Of a stretch of DNA of 64,000 nt, positions 55,937-64,000 are shown piece after piece. Source of the DNA: Latilactobacillus graminis DSM 20719 (GTDB lineage Bacteria > Bacillota > Bacilli > Lactobacillales > Lactobacillaceae). The first letter of the stretch is position 1. Every line of letters starts with the position of its first letter. Under the pieces are notes generated by a model. That model saw only the letters and a program-made list of their open reading frames with translations, made no database searches and was not told where the DNA came from. The DNA lies in contig NZ_AYZB01000005.1 in NCBI RefSeq assembly GCF_001436415.1, positions 92,039 through 156,038 of the forward strand, read 5' to 3'. The position numbers and the translations under genes are program-made.

Positions 55937-56782
55937 TTAGAAAAGTTGTTTGACTTGTTGTTTGGTGCGATCAGCAATGTTTTGACCGTCTTTGACTTGC
56001 ATGCTAGCATCTAGGTGAGAACGGCCAGTCATGTAATCGAATGCGACGCCGGGTTCAACATTCCAGACGTAATCGTTGAAATTCAGTGTGCCATCTGTTG
56101 AAATGGCCTGAACCCAGTAACCGCGCGGCATTAGTTCATTACCACGGAAGACGGTGGTGACTTTGTAAATCACTTTTTTATTCGCTTCTAAAGCTGTACG
56201 GACCTTTTCTTCAAAAATCTGCATCGTTTTTTGATTACTGTACTCACTCTGGGTGGCTAGGTTAAGCGGATTATCTAAACTACCTGGTTGACCAGCTTGG
56301 AAGTTACCATGCTGATCAAAATTGAAAGTGAGTGTATAAGCAATCAAGTGGCCACGATTTTGCGGTGTGATTCGGCGGCCGTTGACAATTAGTGGTTGAT
56401 TATGCCAACCTGTTGGACTCCAAATTTGGCGCGTCCGTCCTTCTGATTTACCCAGATTCCGCTTTGATAAGTAAGCTGTGGTGCTAGTTGTTCGGTTAAG
56501 TTGGTCGAGTTGCCCATAGACGATTTTTTCACCTTGCCAATCCGTTGCTGTTAATTGGCTTTGATCGTTATTAATTGGTAGATAGGCTGTAGCTCCGTTT
56601 TTAAAATCTTGATCAGCGATGGCTTGATAATCAGGGCTGACTGGCGGTGTTTGTTTAGCTGCTTGCTCAGTGGCAACTGTAGTAGGCAACACATTTTGTA
56701 AAACGTTGTTACGACCACCGAGATAACCAACTACTAAAATAGCGATGGTTAAGATGGTCCGGCTAATTTTTTTTGTTTTCAA
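55937..56782 (-). CDS. Membrane-anchored DNA/RNA non-specific endonuclease
   Basis: 281 residues. One N-terminal membrane segment (about 9-25, ISRTILTIAILVVGYLGG), then the NUC1-type nuclease domain with the catalytic motif NRGHLIAY (DRGH type, here Asn in place of Asp) near residue 142 and NLATQSEYSNQKTMQIFE near residue 175. Relatives include the DNA-entry nuclease EndA. Likely role: degrading extracellular DNA or uptake of nucleotides. The minus-strand -10 box TATAAT is at 56815-56820; the SD AAGGAG is close to the ATG. Confidence 0.88.
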   Translation of the reverse strand: MKTKKISRTILTIAILVVGYLGGRNNVLQNVLPTTVATEQAAKQTPPVSPDYQAIADQDFKNGATAYLPINNDQSQLTATDWQGEKIVYGQLDQLNRTTSTTAYLSKRNLGKSEGRTRQIWSPTGWHNQPLIVNGRRITPQNRGHLIAYTLTFNFDQHGNFQAGQPGSLDNPLNLATQSEYSNQKTMQIFEEKVRTALEANKKVIYKVTTVFRGNELMPRGYWVQAISTDGTLNFNDYVWNVEPGVAFDYMTGRSHLDASMQVKDGQNIADRTKQQVKQLF

Positions 56783-56871
56783 AAGAGATACTCCTTACAT
56801 GACTCACTCAATTTATTATACAGCTTTTCGAAGTTGGGTGTGGTGTTAAAGCCTAATAAGTTAATGTTGTG

Positions 56872-57627
56872 TTATACAATGTGCTTTTTTCGATAATGAA
56901 TAGGTGAACACTTTAAGTATTTTCTGAATGTTCGACTAAGATAAAAAGCATCGTTAAATCCAGTTTTATCAGCAATTTCCGATAGGGAGTCATCAGTAGT
57001 AATAAGATATTCTTGGACCTTTTTAAGTTTTAATTTAGTGTAATAGGTAATCGGGGATTCTCCAATGACTTGTTTAAAATTTCTTGAAAAATAGGCCGGA
57101 TTTAGGTCAACTAGATGAGCGATTTCTGAAACGGTCAGATCTAGATGATTTTGCATAATGATAGTGGCTTGCGCAATGGTTCTGTTCTTCGCTTGTTTGA
57201 GGTTTAAATGATGTGATTGTAGCTGTTCTAAATTACTTTGGATAAATAAATCTTGAACAATATGAGCTCTAATGACCTGTGCTTGTGAGCTTAGATTAAA
57301 AGTTGTTTTGCGCAAAATAGTACAATTTTCAATAAAACGTTGGTTGGCAAAGTGATGACGGCCAACCAATTGTTGCTCATTGCTTTCTAGTTTGGAAGTA
57401 ATTCGGATAAAATGAAAGGTCATTGGTGTCATCATATTTCGAAAAAAATCACAGTAAGGCGGAATCAGTAAGATATCGTTGGCGCCTGCAATTCCTTTAA
57501 AATTATCGAACTGATACTCACAGCGGCCACTTTCAATAATATACATAATCCAGTGACTATCTGTGTCGTGATCAAGTTGAAAGTGAGCTTTGTTTTGCCA
57601 ATACATATATCCTTGGGTTGTAATCAT
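56872..57627 (-). CDS. AraC-family transcriptional regulator
   Basis: 251 residues: N-terminal cupin-like sensor part, and a C-terminal AraC DNA-binding domain with two helix-turn-helices (VSEIAHLVDLNPAYFSRNFKQV and LSEIADKTGFNDAFYLSRTFRK). ATG 57627 follows GGAGG by about 10 bases, so the longer start at 57654 is rejected. It faces the FAD-oxidoreductase gene and probably activates it in response to an unknown compound. Confidence 0.88.
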   Translation of the reverse strand: MITTQGYMYWQNKAHFQLDHDTDSHWIMYIIESGRCEYQFDNFKGIAGANDILLIPPYCDFFRNMMTPMTFHFIRITSKLESNEQQLVGRHHFANQRFIENCTILRKTTFNLSSQAQVIRAHIVQDLFIQSNLEQLQSHHLNLKQAKNRTIAQATIIMQNHLDLTVSEIAHLVDLNPAYFSRNFKQVIGESPITYYTKLKLKKVQEYLITTDDSLSEIADKTGFNDAFYLSRTFRKYLKCSPIHYRKKHIV

Positions 57628-57655
57628 CTTCTTAAACCTCCGACCGTATGTCAAA

Positions 57656-57703
57656 ATAATACATGTTTTCGTAAAAAAAGTAAATTGTGTATCTAATCAC
57701 AAT
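57656..57703. promoter_or_regulatory. Divergent control region of the AraC/FAD-oxidoreductase pair
   Basis: Minus-strand promoter candidate TTTACT-17-TATTAT (57656-57684) for the AraC gene. A perfect 6-bp inverted repeat ATTGTG/CACAAT (57684-57689 and 57698-57703, 8-base spacer) overlaps a TATCTAAT -10-like element on the plus strand and may be an operator. Confidence 0.4.
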
Positions 57704-57740
57704 GACGTATCGTAAAGGTATTAATCAGGGAGGTACTTTT

Positions 57741-59975
57741 ATGCGACGAGAAAATGTAAACGCAGACATCACTGTGATTGGCGGTGGACTGGCTGGAACA
57801 TGTGCAGCAATTGCGGCAGCACGTTTAGGGAGAAAAGTAGCATTAGTACAGAATCGTGGTGTTCTAGGTGGTAATTCAAGTAGTGAAGTTCGTGTATGGG
57901 TGGCAGGAGCCACGAAACATGGCGTGAACCGTTATGCACGTGAAACAGGTATTATGGGGGAATTATTTGTTGAAAATCAATACCGTAATCCGGACGGTAA
58001 TCCGTATTTATGGGATGCGTTGCTGATGGAAAAAGTGCGTGATGAAGCCAACATTTCATTATTTCTAAATACAGAAGTAACTGCTGTCAAAATGGATAAC
58101 CAAAAAGGAATTAAGAGCGTTGAAGGGTTCATGTCTGGTTCGGAGCGGATTATTACCTTTGAGAGTGCCTTTTTCATCGATGCCACTGGAGATGGGTTGG
58201 TTGGTTTCTTGGCCGGAGCCGAATTTAGCATTGGTCGAGAAGGATTTGAGAGATATCATGAGTCATTGGCGCCTAAATCTGGTGATAATGAGACTTTAGG
58301 GAGTACATTGTTCTTTTACACGAAAGATGTTGGGCACTCTGTAAAATACATTAAGCCGAATTTCGCCAAAGACATTACTAAGACAGCCATTATGAATAAT
58401 CGAATTATTAAGAAAGAAGATAATGGCTGTGCCTATTGGTGGATTGAATGGGGCGGTGAATTCGATATCGTTCACGATAATGAAAAGGTACGTGATGAGT
58501 TACAAGCCGTTGTTTATGGTATCTGGGATTACATCAAGAATTCCGGCGAGTATGACGCTGATAATTTAACGTTAGACTGGATCGGTTCAGTGCCAGGGAA
58601 GCGTGAATATCGACGATTCACGGGTGAGTATGTATTAAAACAACAGGATATAGAGGATCAGACGTTATTTGAAGATCGAATTGGTTTTGGCGGTTGGTCG
58701 ATTGATTTGCATCCAGCAACGGGGATGTATAACGATTCGGTAGGTGCGCAACATTCTGTTGCGGATGGTGTTTACCATATTCCGTATCGTATTTTGTATG
58801 CAAAAGAAATCAACAATCTGTTTTTTGCAGGGAGGGATGTGTCTGCCTCGCACATTGCCTTTGGGACCATTCGAGTAATGGCAACTTGTGCGGTGATGGG
58901 GCAAGCCGCTGGAACCGCAGCAGCATTTGCAGTTGGGAAAGGCATTAGGCCTACTGATATTTATCATGAACAATTGAATGATTATCAGCAGTTATTGCTA
59001 CGTGAAGATGCTTCAGTACTAGGCGTAAAAAATGAAGATCAAGCAGATTTAGCCAGAAGTGCTGTAATCACAGCCTCACACACGCTAAAAGAAATTAATA
59101 CGTTTACTTCAGGTGCCAAATTATATCAATTAAAAAAAGCAATTGCATTTTCGCTACCAGTGGATCCAGAGATTAAACAGTTAGACTTAATGGTGACTGC
59201 TACTCAAAAAACTAATCTGACAATCAAATGGTATGCGACGGGTAAACCACAAAACTATATTCCTGCAGAATTGGTTGGCGAGCAGACAGTATCATTAGTG
59301 GCACATTTTACTGGTTGGCAATCATTTGAGATTAATTGGCGGCCAGAGCATGCCCAAAACCTATTTGTTGTTGTTGAACCAAATGCGGACTGTTCTGTCT
59401 ATTTAGGTGACGCTGCTTTTGCTGGGGTTCTTAGTTATTTAGATAATCCAATTGGGGAACTTAGTCAACCAGAATTACACGATTATACGCGTAAAAGTCC
59501 CTTACTATATTGGACCAATCAGAGGATTAATCGGAAAAATTTTGTGTTTAAAACACCAACAACCAATGCTTATGATGACAATAAAGTTCTTAACGGATTG
59601 GTTCGACCTTACGGTGGCCCAAATATGTGGGTTGCACCGGTTAATGGGACATCTGAATATCTCGATTTATCGTGGAATGAGCCAATGACCATCAAACAAA
59701 TTAATTTAACGTTCAATGATGATGTGAACGAAGATATCATTAACTTACATCACCATCGAACTGCATTTGAAGTGGTTCCGGAATTGATAAAAGATTATCA
59801 ACTACAATATGAAAAGAATGGTCAGTGGATTGAATTACTACGAGTATCTGACAATCGTGTTCGCCATGTTGTTCATCAACTTAAAACACCAATCATAAGC
59901 AGCAGATTAAGATTGAACTTGCTACAAACAAACGGCAGTCATCAATTTTCGATGAATGAAATTCGTGTTTATTAA
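57741..59975 (+). CDS. FAD-dependent oxidoreductase with C-terminal sugar-binding-like domain
   Basis: 744 residues. N-terminal Rossmann motif VIGGGLAGTCAAIAAARLG and GVLGGNSSSEVRVW place it in the FAD-dependent oxidoreductase family (FAD_oxidored type), which are soluble enzymes of largely unknown substrate. A C-terminal extension from about residue 620 (EYLDLSWNEPMTIKQINLTF) resembles an F5/8-type carbohydrate-binding fold; that is my inference. No signal peptide. ATG 57741 follows AGGGAGG by 6 bases. It is divergent from an AraC regulator and followed after 17 bp by an organic-anion MFS carrier, suggesting intracellular oxidation or reduction of an imported sugar acid or glycoside. Confidence 0.75.
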   Translation: MRRENVNADITVIGGGLAGTCAAIAAARLGRKVALVQNRGVLGGNSSSEVRVWVAGATKHGVNRYARETGIMGELFVENQYRNPDGNPYLWDALLMEKVRDEANISLFLNTEVTAVKMDNQKGIKSVEGFMSGSERIITFESAFFIDATGDGLVGFLAGAEFSIGREGFERYHESLAPKSGDNETLGSTLFFYTKDVGHSVKYIKPNFAKDITKTAIMNNRIIKKEDNGCAYWWIEWGGEFDIVHDNEKVRDELQAVVYGIWDYIKNSGEYDADNLTLDWIGSVPGKREYRRFTGEYVLKQQDIEDQTLFEDRIGFGGWSIDLHPATGMYNDSVGAQHSVADGVYHIPYRILYAKEINNLFFAGRDVSASHIAFGTIRVMATCAVMGQAAGTAAAFAVGKGIRPTDIYHEQLNDYQQLLLREDASVLGVKNEDQADLARSAVITASHTLKEINTFTSGAKLYQLKKAIAFSLPVDPEIKQLDLMVTATQKTNLTIKWYATGKPQNYIPAELVGEQTVSLVAHFTGWQSFEINWRPEHAQNLFVVVEPNADCSVYLGDAAFAGVLSYLDNPIGELSQPELHDYTRKSPLLYWTNQRINRKNFVFKTPTTNAYDDNKVLNGLVRPYGGPNMWVAPVNGTSEYLDLSWNEPMTIKQINLTFNDDVNEDIINLHHHRTAFEVVPELIKDYQLQYEKNGQWIELLRVSDNRVRHVVHQLKTPIISSRLRLNLLQTNGSHQFSMNEIRVY

Positions 59976-59992
59976 TATAGGAGGACAAATAG

Positions 59993-61300
59993 ATGAACAA
60001 TGTGGCTAAGAAACCTAAGTTATCGACACATATGCGTTACGTAATTTTAGCATTTGTATTTATCAATATTGTTATTAATTATATGGATCGCACAAACGTT
60101 TCAATTGCAATGCCGGAACTGGCCAAAGAAATCGGATTAACAACCGTTCAGCAGGGGTTAATTTTTTCAGCGTTTGGTTGGATTTATGCAGCGATGCAAA
60201 TTCCAGGTGGGCTCTTATTAGATCGTTTCGGTTCGAGAATTATGTATTTTATTAGTCTTTTCGGATGGTCATTGATGACTGTTTTCCAAGCTTTTATCGG
60301 TAGTTTCGGACAATTAATGGGTCTTCGTTTAGGGGTTGGCTTCTTTGAAGCACCAGTTATGCCAGCTAATAATCGGGCTATTTCGTATTGGTTCCCAGAA
60401 GGTGAGCGTGGGTCTGCGATTGGAATTTATTCATCTGCGCAATTTTTAGGACTAGCATTTTCAACTCCAATCTTATATACAATTCATAATTCAATTGGTT
60501 GGCGCGGATTATTCATTATTACAGGCGTTATCGGAATTATTTGGTCAATTATTTGGTATACGTTCTATACCGATCCTGAAAAAAACCGATTTATTGGTGA
60601 CGATGAATTAGCATACATTAGAGCAGGTGGCGCAATTACGGATGGTGATCGGAGTCTATCTGCAGGTGAACAAACACCAAAAGAAAAATTAAGTTGGGCC
60701 AATCTAAAACAGTTATTTACACGACGTTTGCTGGGGATTTATATCGGGCAATTTGCAATTTCAGGAACGTTTTGGTTTTTCTTAACTTGGTTTCCAACCT
60801 ATTTAACGAAAGCGAAACATATTAATTTCATGCAAACTGGTATTTTATCAAGTATTCCTTATTTAGCAGCCTTTTGTGGAGTTATCTTGGCGGGGATTAT
60901 CTCTGATCGGTTAATTAAAATGGGAAAATCGCCAAGTTTTGCACGAAAAGCGCCAGTCATCACCGGTTTGTTACTAACGCTTCTAATTTTGGGTGCTAAT
61001 TATGTTTCGAGTCCAGTATTGATTATCCTATTCATGTCAGTTGCTTTTTTTGGCAATGGACTTGCAACAATTACTTGGGTTTTTGTAACGGCTTTAGCAC
61101 CTAAAAATCTAATTGGCTTAGCAGGTGGAATTTTCAATGGTTGTGGTGCGTTATCATCAATTGTTATTCCAATTGTAATTGGCTTTTTGGTTTCAAAAGG
61201 TAATTTTTCATCAGCACTTGTCTTTGTTGCTGTGATAGCATTACTTGGTGCACTATCTTATATTTTCATAGTTGGTAAGATTGATTTAGAAAAAGACTAA
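59993..61300 (+). CDS. MFS transporter, anion:cation symporter (GudP/ExuT-like)
   Basis: A 435-residue 12-helix MFS protein. NYMDRTNVSIAMPELAKEIG near residue 24 and GGLLLDRFGSRIMY near residue 70 are characteristic of the ACS family, which carries hexuronates, glucarate, tartrate and similar organic anions with H+. The substrate here is unknown, but the adjacent FAD oxidoreductase suggests a sugar-derived acid. AGGAGG site before ATG 59993. Last gene of the module, followed by a bidirectional terminator. Confidence 0.85.
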   Translation: MNNVAKKPKLSTHMRYVILAFVFINIVINYMDRTNVSIAMPELAKEIGLTTVQQGLIFSAFGWIYAAMQIPGGLLLDRFGSRIMYFISLFGWSLMTVFQAFIGSFGQLMGLRLGVGFFEAPVMPANNRAISYWFPEGERGSAIGIYSSAQFLGLAFSTPILYTIHNSIGWRGLFIITGVIGIIWSIIWYTFYTDPEKNRFIGDDELAYIRAGGAITDGDRSLSAGEQTPKEKLSWANLKQLFTRRLLGIYIGQFAISGTFWFFLTWFPTYLTKAKHINFMQTGILSSIPYLAAFCGVILAGIISDRLIKMGKSPSFARKAPVITGLLLTLLILGANYVSSPVLIILFMSVAFFGNGLATITWVFVTALAPKNLIGLAGGIFNGCGALSSIVIPIVIGFLVSKGNFSSALVFVAVIALLGALSYIFIVGKIDLEKD

Positions 61301-61312
61301 ATCAAACAGCTA

Positions 61313-61358
61313 AAAAGACGTTGTCAAACAGATTAGTTCTGCTTTGACAACGTCTTTA
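61313..61358. terminator. Bidirectional terminator
   Basis: AAAGACGTTGTCAAA pairs over 15 bp with TTTGACAACGTCTTT, T run on both sides. It is shared by the MFS gene and convergent galR, whose last codon overlaps its right end. Confidence 0.9.
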
Positions 61359-62348
61359 TTTTGAACTATTACGTAGTGTCAGCGTTGTTCCAATCGTGAT
61401 GACTTGGGGAATAATTTCGCTAGCGGCGAGTTGTTTAACCAATAACTCGGCAGCTGACTGGCCCATTTGTTCAGTGTAGACTTTAACGGAACTTAAAGTT
61501 GGGAACGTGTATTGGCAAATTGAGGTATCGTTGAAACTAATCAAGCTGAGTTGTTCAGGGACTTTGATGCCTGATTCATGTAAGGCGCGTAACGCTCCGA
61601 CTGCCATTGCATCATTGGCAATGAAGAGGGCTTCTGGTAAATTGGAACTATGTTGTTGTAGTAATTGCATCATGAGTTGGTAACCTGATTCGGGTGTAAA
61701 GTCACCGGTTAAAATCCAATCGGGATGATAGTTTTTATGAGCTTTGAGTAACGCCTTAAAATGAATAAAACGGGGATCTGGTCCCAATTTAGTATTATCA
61801 GCAGTGCTCTCTTGACCAGTTAACATACCAATTTTAGTTAAGCCAGCGGTTGTAAAATGGTCGATTACGGATTTAACCGGTGTTTTGAAGTCGGTCATCA
61901 CACAACTGACTTCATAATCTAGCGTGTTCATATCGACGAAAACGAGGTTGTGGTTGAGTTTTTTTAGGCGCTTAATCTGCGCAGGGCTGTACTTACCAAT
62001 TACCACAGCGCCAGTTGCATCATGGAGCGGATCAAGTGGATCGTTTTGGAAGAAGCGCGTTACGCCATAACCGAGTTCTTTGAGCTTTTTTTCAACCCCA
62101 AGCCGAATTGAAAGGTAGTAGAGATCTTCCAATTCTTCTTTAGCGGTGTACCATTCAACAATCGCAATCTGACCACGATGGTTATGATTTTTCTTAGGAT
62201 TTTTAGTGTAACTGAGGCTTTCGGCGGCTTCGAAAATGCGTTGTCGGGTTTGATCACTGACCGAAAGGGATTGATCGTAATTAAGAACGCGGGAGACAGT
62301 TGCGTTTGAAACTTTAGCTAGTTGTGCAATATCTTTAATAGTTGCCAA
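61356..62348 (-). CDS. galR: LacI-family regulator, probably GalR
   Basis: A 330-residue LacI/GalR protein. DNA-binding domain MATIKDIAQLAKVSNATVSRVLNY at the N-terminus, periplasmic-binding-like effector domain after it (VVIGKYSPAQIKRL, FIANDAMAVGAL). It is divergent from galK, the usual arrangement of galR and the galactose genes in lactobacilli and streptococci; the name follows that context. The site AGAGGTGC lies about 7 bases before the ATG. Confidence 0.85.
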   Translation of the reverse strand: MATIKDIAQLAKVSNATVSRVLNYDQSLSVSDQTRQRIFEAAESLSYTKNPKKNHNHRGQIAIVEWYTAKEELEDLYYLSIRLGVEKKLKELGYGVTRFFQNDPLDPLHDATGAVVIGKYSPAQIKRLKKLNHNLVFVDMNTLDYEVSCVMTDFKTPVKSVIDHFTTAGLTKIGMLTGQESTADNTKLGPDPRFIHFKALLKAHKNYHPDWILTGDFTPESGYQLMMQLLQQHSSNLPEALFIANDAMAVGALRALHESGIKVPEQLSLISFNDTSICQYTFPTLSSVKVYTEQMGQSAAELLVKQLAASEIIPQVITIGTTLTLRNSSK

Positions 62349-62364
62349 GGTGCACCTCTCAATT

Positions 62365-62376
62365 TAGTGTTTACTA
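62365..62376. promoter_or_regulatory. Candidate operator near galR
   Basis: TAGTGTTTACTA, a TAGT/ACTA dyad 16 bp upstream of the galR start. It resembles the half-sites in front of galK, so GalR may bind both and autoregulate. Confidence 0.4.
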
Positions 62377-62428
62377 CTATCTAGTTTAGCATACTCCCTG
62401 AAAATAATGCGACGGATAAAAAATAGTT

Positions 62429-62457
62429 TGATTTTTTAGTAAATATTTAGTAAAATG
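62429..62457 (+). promoter_or_regulatory. galK promoter with GalR operator-like repeats
   Basis: TTGATT (62429-62434), 17-base spacer, TAAAAT (62452-62457). Two TTTAGTAAA repeats (62436-62444 and 62447-62455), 11 bp apart, fill the spacer and -10, where a repressor would block RNA polymerase. An AAGCG cre-like core begins right after the -10 box. Confidence 0.7.
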
Positions 62458-62485
62458 AAAGCGATTAATAGAGGAGGAATTTACT

Positions 62486-63652
62486 ATGAACATGACAGAA
62501 TTAAATACCGCATTCGAAAACACATTCCACAAGGCACCAGAAGCGAGCTATTTCGCACCAGGCCGGATCAACTTGATCGGCGAACATACCGACTATAACG
62601 GTGGGCATGTTTTCCCAACGGCGATTACTTTAGGAACTTATGCAGTTGCAGCCAAACGTGATGATCAAACAATCAATCTTTTATCAGGAAATTTTGAAGA
62701 TGCTGGTGTTATTTCATTTGACCTGAGCGATTTATCGTATCAAAAAGCACATAGCTGGGCCAATTATCCCAAAGGCATGATTGTTTACTTACAAGAACAA
62801 GGCTATTCAATTGATCAAGGTTTGGATATTTATCTGAAAGGTAATATTCCTAATGGGGCTGGTTTATCATCATCGGCTTCACTTGAATTATTAATGGGTG
62901 TGATTTTAGAAGACCAATTTAATTTAGATATCGACCGTGTTGATCTTGTCAAAACTGGTGTGATGGTTGAAAATAAATTTATCGGGGTTAACTCTGGGAT
63001 TATGGATCAATTCGCCGTTGGGATGGGGCAAGCTAACCATGCTATCTTACTCGATACGAATACATTAGATTATGATCTTGTGCCAATCGACTTACAAGAC
63101 AATGTCATCATCATCATGAATACTAACAAACGCCGTGAATTAGCAGATTCAAAATATAACGAACGACGCAGTGAATGTGAAAAAGCATTAGCCATTTTAC
63201 AAGCTAAAAATGATATTCAATCATTAGGTGAATTAGATAATGAAACATTTGATCTACAAACCTACCTATTACAAGACGAAAATCTATTGAAACGTGCCCG
63301 GCATGCGGTTTCAGAAAACCAACGGACCATGAAGGCTCGTGAAGCGCTTAAGAACAATGATCTTGAACGCTTTGGTAAATTGGTTAATGCTTCCCATGTT
63401 TCATTACAATTTGACTACGAAGTGACCGGTATTGAACTTGATACTTTAGTTCAAACGGCATGGAAACAACCGGGTGTTTTAGGCGCCCGGATGACTGGCG
63501 CTGGCTTTGGTGGTTGTGCAATTGCGATTGTTGCGAAAGATCAAGTCGATAACTTCGAAGAAAATGTGGCTAAGACTTATACAGATAAAATTGGTTATGC
63601 CCCAAGTTTTTATGTCGCAGAAATTGCTGACGGTGCTAAGAAGTTAGATTAA
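62486..63652 (+). CDS. galK: Galactokinase
   Basis: A 388-residue GHMP kinase making galactose 1-phosphate. Signature [21 protein letters not shown] near residue 25, the ATP loop [16 protein letters not shown] near residue 123, and [16 protein letters not shown] near residue 335. ATG 62486 follows GAGGAGG by 8 bases. First gene of a Leloir-type gal operon continuing into galE. Confidence 0.97.
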   Translation: MNMTELNTAFENTFHKAPEASYFAPGRINLIGEHTDYNGGHVFPTAITLGTYAVAAKRDDQTINLLSGNFEDAGVISFDLSDLSYQKAHSWANYPKGMIVYLQEQGYSIDQGLDIYLKGNIPNGAGLSSSASLELLMGVILEDQFNLDIDRVDLVKTGVMVENKFIGVNSGIMDQFAVGMGQANHAILLDTNTLDYDLVPIDLQDNVIIIMNTNKRRELADSKYNERRSECEKALAILQAKNDIQSLGELDNETFDLQTYLLQDENLLKRARHAVSENQRTMKAREALKNNDLERFGKLVNASHVSLQFDYEVTGIELDTLVQTAWKQPGVLGARMTGAGFGGCAIAIVAKDQVDNFEENVAKTYTDKIGYAPSFYVAEIADGAKKLD

Positions 63653-63677
63653 TCATTAAATTAGGAGGGATTTCAAT

Positions 63678-64000
63678 ATGTCAATTCTAGTATTAGGTGG
63701 TGCCGGCTATATCGGTTCCCATACAGTTGATCAATTGATTCAACGCGGTTATGATGTCGCAGTTGTCGATAATTTAGTCACGGGACATAAGGCAGCTATT
63801 AATGCCAATGCCCGTTTTTATGAGGGCGACGTGCGTGATAGAGAATTTATGCGTAATGTTTTTCAACAAGAAGACGTTAGTGGTGTGATTCACTTTGCGG
63901 CTTTTTCAATTGTGCCAGAGTCAATGCAATCACCATTAAAATATTTTGACAATAACACATACGGAATGACCGCTTTGCTCGAAGTAATGAATGAATTCAA
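63678..64000 (+). CDS. galE: UDP-glucose 4-epimerase, 5' part (continues beyond window)
   Basis: Starts at ATG 63678, 7 bases after AGGAGGGA. The visible ~107 residues begin [20 protein letters not shown] (NAD-binding GxxGxxG) and include [13 protein letters not shown] and [14 protein letters not shown], the standard GalE N-terminus. The window ends inside the gene. 25 bp after galK, so in the same operon. Confidence 0.95.
   Translation, partial: MSILVLGGAGYIGSHTVDQLIQRGYDVAVVDNLVTGHKAAINANARFYEGDVRDREFMRNVFQQEDVSGVIHFAAFSIVPESMQSPLKYFDNNTYGMTALLEVMNEF

Noticed and set aside
53807..56782. topB plus nuclease as part of a mobile element
   Set aside because: No integrase, transposase, relaxase or flanking repeats; each gene has its own promoter elements and terminator, and topB is a common chromosomal gene in Firmicutes.
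1..64000. CRISPR array, insertion sequence, rRNA operon or prophage
   Set aside because: I looked for regularly spaced repeats, transposase-like proteins, rRNA signatures and phage structural genes on both strands and saw none.

Overview
The window is a gene-dense, low-GC Gram-positive chromosome segment that reads as Lactobacillaceae. The clues are a complete citrate-lyase cluster with a SorC-type regulator, a xylPQRAB-like xylose/isoprimeverose cluster, a dcw cluster in Bacilli order (mraZ to divIVA, followed by a T-box ileS), DUF3397/DUF4044-like neighbours of mraZ, and a GalR/galK/galE locus. A Latilactobacillus (sakei/curvatus group) source is my best guess from gene content and style, but I cannot confirm the species. 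Most genes are on the + strand. I see no rRNA, no CRISPR array, no transposase and no prophage.

Layout. 1-4.2 kb: 3' part of smc, ftsY and an alpha/beta hydrolase. 4.3-13.1 kb: citrate fermentation. A divergent SorC regulator (CitI-like) faces an operon of malic-enzyme-type oxaloacetate decarboxylase, 2-hydroxycarboxylate transporter, citC-D-E-F-X-G. 13.3-18.0 kb: a small membrane protein, then ylxM-ffh and rpsP-khpA-rimM-trmD-rplS. The cit block therefore sits between ftsY and ylxM-ffh, genes that are often close neighbours. 18.0-24.0 kb: small unknown genes, one tRNA-Ser(CGA), a YbaK-type deacylase, and prmA-rsmE. 24.0-27.7 kb: rel-dtd-HAD phosphatase and a DUF3397-like membrane protein. 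27.8-44.6 kb: a 40-codon DUF4044-like gene, two terminators, then the division and wall cluster mraZ-rsmH-ftsL-PBP-mraY-murD-murG-divIB-ftsA-ftsZ-sepF-yggT-ylmH-divIVA, and ileS behind a T-box. 44.7-53.7 kb: a TetR regulator, then the xylose region (divergent alpha-xylosidase, GPH transporter, ROK repressor, xylA, xylB). 53.8-61.4 kb: topB, a membrane-anchored nuclease, and an uncharacterised AraC / FAD-oxidoreductase / MFS module. 61.4-64.0 kb: galR, galK and the 5' end of galE.

How it works together. Citrate would enter through the 2HCT carrier and be split by citrate lyase (CitDEF, activated by CitC, prosthetic group made and loaded by CitG and CitX) to acetate and oxaloacetate. Oxaloacetate is decarboxylated to pyruvate by CitM. 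Isoprimeverose or other xylosides would enter through XylP and be cut by the alpha-xylosidase. Xylose then passes through XylA and XylB to xylulose 5-phosphate. cre-like sites stand in front of cit and xyl, suggesting CcpA control. SRP (Ffh) and its receptor (FtsY) are both encoded here, as is most of the early divisome.

Most interesting points: a perfect 20-bp inverted repeat directly after the cit promoter; two identical 18-bp operator-like repeats, one downstream of each divergent xyl promoter; three GTGGKRGA boxes in exact 10-bp phase before mraZ; a possible 26-codon orphan gene between two terminators; and the uncharacterised FAD-oxidoreductase/transporter module.
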